Made by a program: the position numbers and the translations under genes
Shown here: positions 58,071-64,000 of the stretch, one piece after another
Numbering within the stretch: the first letter of the stretch is position 1
How the letters are laid out: each line of letters opens with the position of its first letter
Assembly (NCBI GenBank): GCA_907163375.1
Contig: CAJQUW010007039.1
Location: 310,001 to 374,000, forward strand
DNA from: Prostheceraeus crozeri
Lineage: Eukaryota; Platyhelminthes; Polycladida; Euryleptidae
DNA length: 64,000 bases
Direction of reading: 5' to 3'
Notes under the pieces: generated by a model
What the model was told of the DNA's origin: nothing
The model's database searches: none
The model's input: only the letters and a program-made list of their open reading frames with translations

Positions 58071-58215
58071 GGTTAAAGGATGGCTCAGAAATTTTAACCA
58101 GAAATATCGAGGTATAGAATTGAGTCAAAATCCCGAGGCCGTAGGCCTAGGGATTTTGACTATATTCTACACCGAGATATTTCTCAGTTACAAATTTCTA
58201 GGACATCCTTCAACC
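58071..58215. repeat. Long palindrome (about 70 bp arms, 3 nt centre)
   Basis: Arms 58071-58140 and 58144-58215 are inverted copies meeting at GGCC-gta-GGCC. Paired words include AGTCAAAATCCC/GGGATTTTGACT, GAAATATC/GATATTTC and GGTTAAAGGATG/CATCCTTCAACC. A transcript would fold into a near-continuous hairpin. It may be a fold-back MITE or a hairpin RNA source. Confidence 0.75.
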
Positions 58216-58939
58216 GTGTTAAAGAATAGCTAATTGACTATCTATGACGAGGTAAATTTCACCAGGTAAGATTGACTAATGTTAACAAATATCTTTGAAA
58301 TTTTGTGTCCATGAATTCTAATACTCTCAAGCCAAAATGACTGACGCAGCCTTTAACCTTTATTAGCCGAACGTTCCATTTTTGGAACATGTTTTTATAC
58401 CGAAATATTAAGTACAATAAGCGATAATCATTGCAATACTTCAATACAGACATTCCTATCAGACTTCATAGATATTGAAAATGTCTTCAACTTCCCTTTG
58501 GTTGTCTTTCAAAACTGACAAAATATCTATGCAAAATAACATTTTTAAGGAAAAAAATGACTTTTTTGCTTTTTTTACTTGCACAACGAAGTTAAAATTC
58601 CTCCAACATGATACAATCAATTTTACTTTATCCAGATGTCCAACATCATATAGCTGTAGAAAAAATTGTGCGAAAATGCATTCCAGTGTTGTCGGAGCAT
58701 TATCTATGTGGTGTTCCATTATTGGAACGTTCGCCAAATACAGTACAAAATAATGAAATCTTACAATATTTTGAGGATTAATCTGCTGACTGAAATCAAA
58801 ACGAAAATGTTAATCCACGTACTAAATTTACTTCTGTATTTCATTAACACAATGATTCAATAATATAGTGAACAATAGATCCACATGAGCAAAATCACAT
58901 TACTTAACGAGTAACAAACACAATAGGCCAATAGTTGAG
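58216..58939. other. Intergenic, no features recognised
   Basis: Overlapping AT-rich frames on both strands at 58459-58753 mirror each other and are not coding-like. Confidence 0.45.
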
Positions 58940-59887
58940 TCATTGGCGGGTATGAAACGGTATGAAGCACTTTTCATGCAATAGTTTTTGACACTTCTTG
59001 CAAAATTTAGTGGTATTTTTAGAACATACTACACAACGACCTTGTTTATCTGCTGGTGCAATGAAATGGAATGAAGGATCAAAGCGGGCATTGTCCACCA
59101 ACCTTGCTGTGGGACCACCAAGGCGTTGTCGCGCGGGGTGTTGCTTTAGAAGTGTCATAGTCACTTCTCGAAGAAATTCAAGATGACTTATTGACGCATC
59201 TGGATTCAAATGACGATATACACGCCAAGAAGCTACAACACAAGTGTTGATGACGTTTATCCACAGATTCCACCACCATTTCTTACCATTGATCGTAGGA
59301 CGGCAAGATCCGAGGAGTCTGTCGTAGAGGTCCACGCCGCCCATATATTTGTTGTACATTTTTATGGCGTAAGGTTGGCGAATATTTATCCGTTCTTTGT
59401 CTCTTGATGAATAACGAGATCATTGCTGCAGAGGGTTGCATTCAAACACATTGGAAGCAACATTCTCAACACGATTGTCGTTCCAGGCAATAACTAGCAC
59501 TTTTCCTGTCGATCTAATTTCATAGGCCCCGCGCTCCTTTTTCCGAAATAACTTTTCCTCTTGTAATGGACACTTTGCAGTCCTATTTCTTCGGATCGTG
59601 CCGGTAGCTCGAATATTATCGTCTGCTAATTTCTCCAACAACACAACAGAAGTAAAGAAATTGTCAAAAAAAATAGTGATGTTGCTGCGGGTATTGACGA
59701 CCCTTTCACCAAGAGGAGTTGCGGTCGCACTCGCGCTCGTAGCTTGACCACAATGCATGTCTAGGAAAAAGGGATAGCCATCTGGACTGCATAAAGACCA
59801 CAGTTTATATCCGTCTATGTTTATATAAATGTGGCAGTTTATAGAACAGTCTATGTCGAGGCATGATATACGAATCAATGATGTCAA
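58940..59887 (-). pseudogene. Second piggyBac transposase, truncated, one in-frame stop
   Basis: From about 59830 the minus strand reads GYKLWSLCSPDGYPFFLDMH, then ITIFFDNFFTSVVLLEKL (second catalytic Asp), GTIRRNRTAKCPL, then after a TGA at 59420-59422 continues in the same frame with SRYSSRDKERINIRQPYAI, KMYNKYMGGVDLYDRL (third Asp), WWWNLWINVINTCVVASWRV and a cysteine-rich end CVVCSKNTTKFCKKC. It resembles the PGBD-type branch and is clearly a different family from the copy at 47908. The N-terminal half with the first Asp is missing. The stop sits where relatives have a basic residue, compatible with CGA to TGA decay. Confidence 0.85.
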
Positions 59888-61707
59888 ATATCCTAGTCGG
59901 TTACAATCAGAGAAGTAGATAATAGTACACTAGAATGGAAGTTTGATATCTTGCCTATGTACAATGATGGCACATGGAAAAATCTATGGTTTGTAGATCA
60001 GATTCGATCTAAAACATTGTATCATAGTCAAACTATTTGCCAAGTCAGTTGTGGAAGTTGTTGACACCTAATTACAGGATTTTCATGAAGAGAATTGCAA
60101 GTGAGATGGCGGCATTGTTTCATGTGAAATAGCCTACTATTCCATGGATTAATATAGTGTGTCTATTTGTAGCAGTCATTGACAACTAGTTTCCAATGTT
60201 TCAATATTGGAATGAGAATTAAAAATTGGTTCACAAAGTCATAATTGAAAGTGGTCGGTGTACTGATTTTTAAGAACATCTGAAGAATTCACTGAAAGTC
60301 TAATTATTGGATAATTTCTTCTTCAAGCGGCTAAGAAACGTGGCGCTTTTCTGCAATAAACACACTGAAAGTTTCTTTACAGACAATCATTTCACAAATA
60401 AATGAAATGTCGCTGGAACTTTTCAATTAATCATTGAATGACACATGTGATATTTTGGAAGCTGATATTCGAATGCATGCAGAGATTTTGATTATTATTC
60501 AAATTTAGTGAACAGGGGAACCCTTTAAAGTAAAATGAATACTCTCAGATTTCTTGGCCTCTGATTTCAAGCTGGAGTTATGCATGTTCTGTAAATCGAC
60601 ATTACAAGTTGCATAAGAGTCTGATTATACTATCGATAGATTATCGGAGCGATATTTCAAAATGATGACCATACAGAACGTTTAAAAGGATTTCCTTCTT
60701 TGTCATCCTGTCGGCGCAGTGTTTTGTAAATTCACTATTGCTTTTGAGTACATGGTCTTTGGACAAGGGCCAACAATCCAGCTCAAGAATTAGCCTGATA
60801 AATATAATTGCCAATCAAAAAACATGGAAGGCAGATCGCACAAGTTACATTTTGCCCCAACTAAGTTCCCCCGGCGTATGCCATAATTTTCATGCAATTT
60901 CCATTCTAGGACTTTCTATGGTATTGTTAATTTCTATGGTTACAATATCACCAAGTTCAAATGTGATGAGTCACAGGCAATAGAAATCCAACATACGATT
61001 GCTACCAGCAGTGCAGTGTAGAGTGCTCATGAGCCAACTGACTGTTGCAATAGAAATACAACACATTTGTCATGAATCCTATTATGCTGTGATCCCATAT
61101 ACTGTACGGTTGCTTACGGAGGTGGTGTTAGAACGCTTCTTTGTCTCACTCTTTTATCACCATTCATTCTACATACTTCTGTAGGGCTACATGTAAAAGA
61201 TAAGATGGTCGGAGAACTGCATTAGACAGTACTCAACAGTGAAATATCGCAGTGTTGTAAAAGCTCGCGGCGGACATCAAATAGAATAGAGAGCGTTGTG
61301 CCATCTTTAACCGTCATATTGACAGATAAGTAGAGATAGAAATAAACAGATGCTGAACTTTCTGTCGGACTGAACCTTTAGTTTGACCTACTACGGATTG
61401 GCACAGGACAAGCTTTTTGAAACGTTAAATTTCACACCTATAGAAAAAGCCACAAGAAATATAATGTTAATGTGTATTTCGATGAAAATCACCATTTCCA
61501 ATGATAGACTTTGAATGGAAGCAGAATTTAGAAGTCTTTGACAGCATCAGATTTTTCCTAATTTTGTAGTTTAAGTGGCGAACGTTTATTTTTGGAACAG
61601 GTATATATAACAAGAAGGAATAAAGATTTCCAATAATTTATGAAATGCTTAACTTTACTCCTCCAAAGACAATGGAAATATAACAAAACAACATCATAAA
61701 TATAATT
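59888..61707. other. Intergenic
   Basis: Apart from the repeat fragment at 60852-60909 nothing was recognised. I looked for the missing N-terminal half of the minus-strand piggyBac here and did not find it. Confidence 0.45.
60852..60909 (-). repeat. Dispersed repeat fragment, copy 2
   Basis: Reverse complement of the motif block at 18726-18783 (GCCCCAACTAAGTTCCCCC and CAATTTCCATTCTAG in + orientation). Same spacing, about 80% identity by eye. Confidence 0.5.
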
Positions 61708-61837
61708 ATGCTGGGAGCCAAGGTTAATGATCTTATGACTGATTTAGACTTCAATAATGATCTGTTGAATGATATTTTTGCCAACAAGACTGAAATGATA
61801 TCAACAACAACATCCCGCCACTCAATTCCATTATCAA

Positions 61838-63066
61838 GTGAATGCACAAGTATCTGCCCAGATCCCTGAAACAACCAAAAGACACGCGAAATGGGCAATG
61901 AAAACTTTCGATGGATGGTTGGAAGAACGAAACCAAAAAATATTGACTTCGGGTTCCAGCGATCTCATGTTTCTGTCTCCTGACAGTCACTCAAAAGTAG
62001 CTGATTTGACTAAGGACTCCTTGAACACAGCCGTGCAGTACTTTTTCTTCGAGGTTAAGAAGAAGAATTTCCAATCGTATCCGAGTAACTCTTTAAGAAG
62101 CCTTTACGCTGGAATCAATTACTGGTTGAACCATGAGGGAGGAAAGAGTTGGAAACTGTTTACAGACCCTGACTTTGAGATGGCACGCCAAGCGTTAGAT
62201 TCAGCCATGAAGAAGTCTGCAAAAGACGGCAATAACGGCAGAGTCAAGCGAGCTCTTTCGACTTCCACCGAGCAAGAAGAACAGCTTTGGATGAGAGGAT
62301 ATCTCGGTTCTGACAATCCTAAAAAACTTAATCGTACAGTTCTGTTTCTGATATCTATTAACTGTGGCTTGCGTGGTGGTCAAGAACTGCGAAATTTGAC
62401 TGTTGGAGAACAAGGTGCAATTTCGATGAAAACTGTTGATGATACCGCAATCCTTGAATATGATGAGCTCTATTCTAAAACCAATAACCACGGTCTGAAT
62501 CATCACCATGTAGAGCCTAAACTTGTGCAAGTTTTGCCTGCTGACAAACCGGATCGCTGCCTCATAAATTTATACCAAAATTGATTTCAAAACGTCCAAG
62601 TTTCTGCACAACGTCAGCGTTGTTTTTGCAGCCTGCAGCCAATTTCTCTTCCAACAAAGGGTATAACAACTCTCCCTTGGGCCATAACTCACTCACGATG
62701 ATAATCCAAGCATTGATGGAGGCAGCAGGAGAAGATGGGAATTTCAGCAACCATAGTGGACGTCGGACAAGTGCTACCAGAATAATTGAAGCAACAGGTG
62801 ATAGACAATTAGCCAAAAAAGTAACCGGGCATCGATCAGATTGTGTCGAGGTGTACAATCACACAACTACCAAAAAGATGAAATTGATTTCCCATGTCCT
62901 TACCAACAGTGCAGGATCATCACATTCGGAGGAGGTTTCCTCTGAATTTCGCGCTCAGAATGACGCATCAACAGACATAACTTCAATTTGCAAGGATTTG
63001 GGGTTGACTCCAAAAAGGATTAGCATCCAGAAACCGGATGGAACACTAATATCCCTGGATTTTTAG
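61838..63066 (+). pseudogene. Crypton-like tyrosine recombinase, one frame break
   Basis: The first frame starts without an ATG of its own (upstream ATG frames at 61708 differ) and encodes a helical N-terminal domain (TTKRHAKWAMKTFDGWLEER, SLRSLYAGINYWLNHEG) and the start of the catalytic domain with NCGLRGGQELRNL (first Arg). After a one-base shift in an A run at about 62577-62580 the second frame continues with LISKRPSFCTTSALFLQP, NFSNHSGRRTSATR (HxxR) and VTGHRSDCVEVYNH (His and nucleophile Tyr). The R-HxxR-H-Y set is complete. Relatives are Cryptons, DNA transposons that use a tyrosine recombinase, and domesticated copies such as KIAA1958 and QRICH1. It could be a recent copy or a host gene with a sequencing error. 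No element ends found. Confidence 0.8.
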
Positions 63067-64000
63067 TGAGCTTCTCAATGAAGACTGTTTACATGTACAT
63101 GTAGTTTGGTTTCTCTAGTCATTTGTATTGACTATCATGTTTATCTCACTTCTCTCTTTAAGAATTCTGTGATGTTCTACTTACGAATAAAATTGCAGAT
63201 ATCTATATTAAAAAAGTACAGATACCTTTTAGATTTTTCAGTCAAAATTACCCGGGTACCAGAAAATTGTGGAAGTCAAAAACTTTTCTAGATATATAGA
63301 AACCAATGCTTTGGTCAATTAGATATTCTTTAATGGGGAGGAAATGCTATTTCGTGTAAGTTTGATCAGGCACATATCTATTGCTTTCTCGACGAATAGC
63401 ATTCTGCTACTATCAGACTCAAAATTCATTGAAACATATTGATCGAAATGCAACGCTGATTTTAAGCCTGTATAGTTGATCAAAGGAACGCGCTTCATAT
63501 TAAATCAGATCGTGACAATGCCCGGTGGAGAAAGGTGATCCTAAGTCTGACATGCAATTATCATGGATATTTTCAATAACTACCGGAGTAACTGAAGGAA
63601 GAGTGACTTTCGTGAATACGTAGAAAACTGGTTGGCTGATTAGCCTTCAGTCTATAAAATGCTTTTCTTGCGATCAGGTTTCTACGAATCTAATCCCTCA
63701 CCTATCTTGTCGACGTTGAGCTCAAGATCATGTTGAGAACATCTCTAGTTGTGCACGAGCTCGTGGTGGTTTTAATGATCATCCTGATTACTCGATGTTT
63801 TTCGCTGCTCTTCGAACATTGCCAGTTTCGCAACTGCCTCGTCCGCTTTCAAAAACGACCAACTGCATCGAGGATGGAGATCAAATCCTTCTCGAGTTAT
63901 CAATCTTGTGTCAAAATAGCACGTCAACGTCAATTCTACAGTAAATTGGTGAAATACATCAGCCATAGCAGAATGTAAAAGAATACTTGAAAGATCTTTC
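63067..64000. other. Intergenic to window end
   Basis: At 63730-63978 both strands are open (82 codons +, 64 codons -), with somewhat higher GC. The minus frame (FDTRLITREGFDLHPRCSW) looks slightly protein-like but is not recognised. No splice or start evidence decides it. Confidence 0.35.

Noticed and set aside
59888-60700. N-terminal half of the minus-strand piggyBac transposase
   Set aside because: No frame with the first catalytic Asp region was found; the copy appears truncated at about 59830.
63730-63978. Possible exon on either strand
   Set aside because: Somewhat protein-like minus frame, but no homology recognised and no splice or start signal to decide.
1-64000. CRISPR arrays, rRNA or intact tRNA genes, retrovirus-like or capsid-bearing elements
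   Set aside because: No spaced direct-repeat array, no tRNA with both boxes outside the SINEs, and no capsid, protease, integrase or envelope-like frame was seen.

Overview
The window is AT-rich DNA from an invertebrate animal, probably a lophotrochozoan or an ambulacrarian. The host anchor is one gene on the + strand: a PBC-class TALE homeobox gene (Pbx/extradenticle). Its post-homeodomain sequence ([12 protein letters not shown]) is closer to the extradenticle form than to the vertebrate Pbx form (KFQEEANIYAAK). I cannot name the species. No tRNA or rRNA gene, CRISPR array or bacterial-type operon was seen.

Layout. Positions 1-11409 are pbx intron or upstream DNA, and the first pbx exon or exons lie outside the window or were not recognised. 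Four pbx exons with matching splice phases follow: 11410-11483 (end of PBC-A), 28772-29192 (PBC-B), 42266-42671 (homeodomain) and 45343-45456 (proposed last exon). The introns are 17.3, 13.1 and 2.7 kb and hold most of the smaller repeats. From about 47.2 kb to the end the window is intergenic and rich in DNA transposons: a piggyBac copy nested in another element, a pogo-like remnant, a second piggyBac fragment and a Crypton-like tyrosine recombinase.

The most interesting material is a set of Penelope-like elements (PLEs) with hammerhead ribozyme motifs. A 1.17 kb unit at 5164-6333 has about 195 bp inverted arms that are almost identical, and they enclose one open frame of 218 codons encoding a GIY-YIG endonuclease. 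Each arm carries a hammerhead core. A second, older and unrelated unit at 35872-36862 has the same plan: inverted arms, a GIY-YIG-only fragment, and a hammerhead core in the arm. A third PLE end on the minus strand (3910-4587) has a hammerhead that folds almost perfectly on paper. Two degenerate hammerhead-like motifs lie in tandem at 36.9-37.2 kb. Hammerheads in PLEs are known in general. The endonuclease-only, inverted-arm architecture found twice is what deserves follow-up.

Other repeats include two copies of a hAT-like MITE with 6 bp duplications, two hAT MITEs with perfect 8 bp duplications, a Harbinger-like element with TTA duplications that contains an unrecognised repeated open frame, three copies of a tRNA-derived SINE, a LINE 3' end, and several fold-back palindromes.
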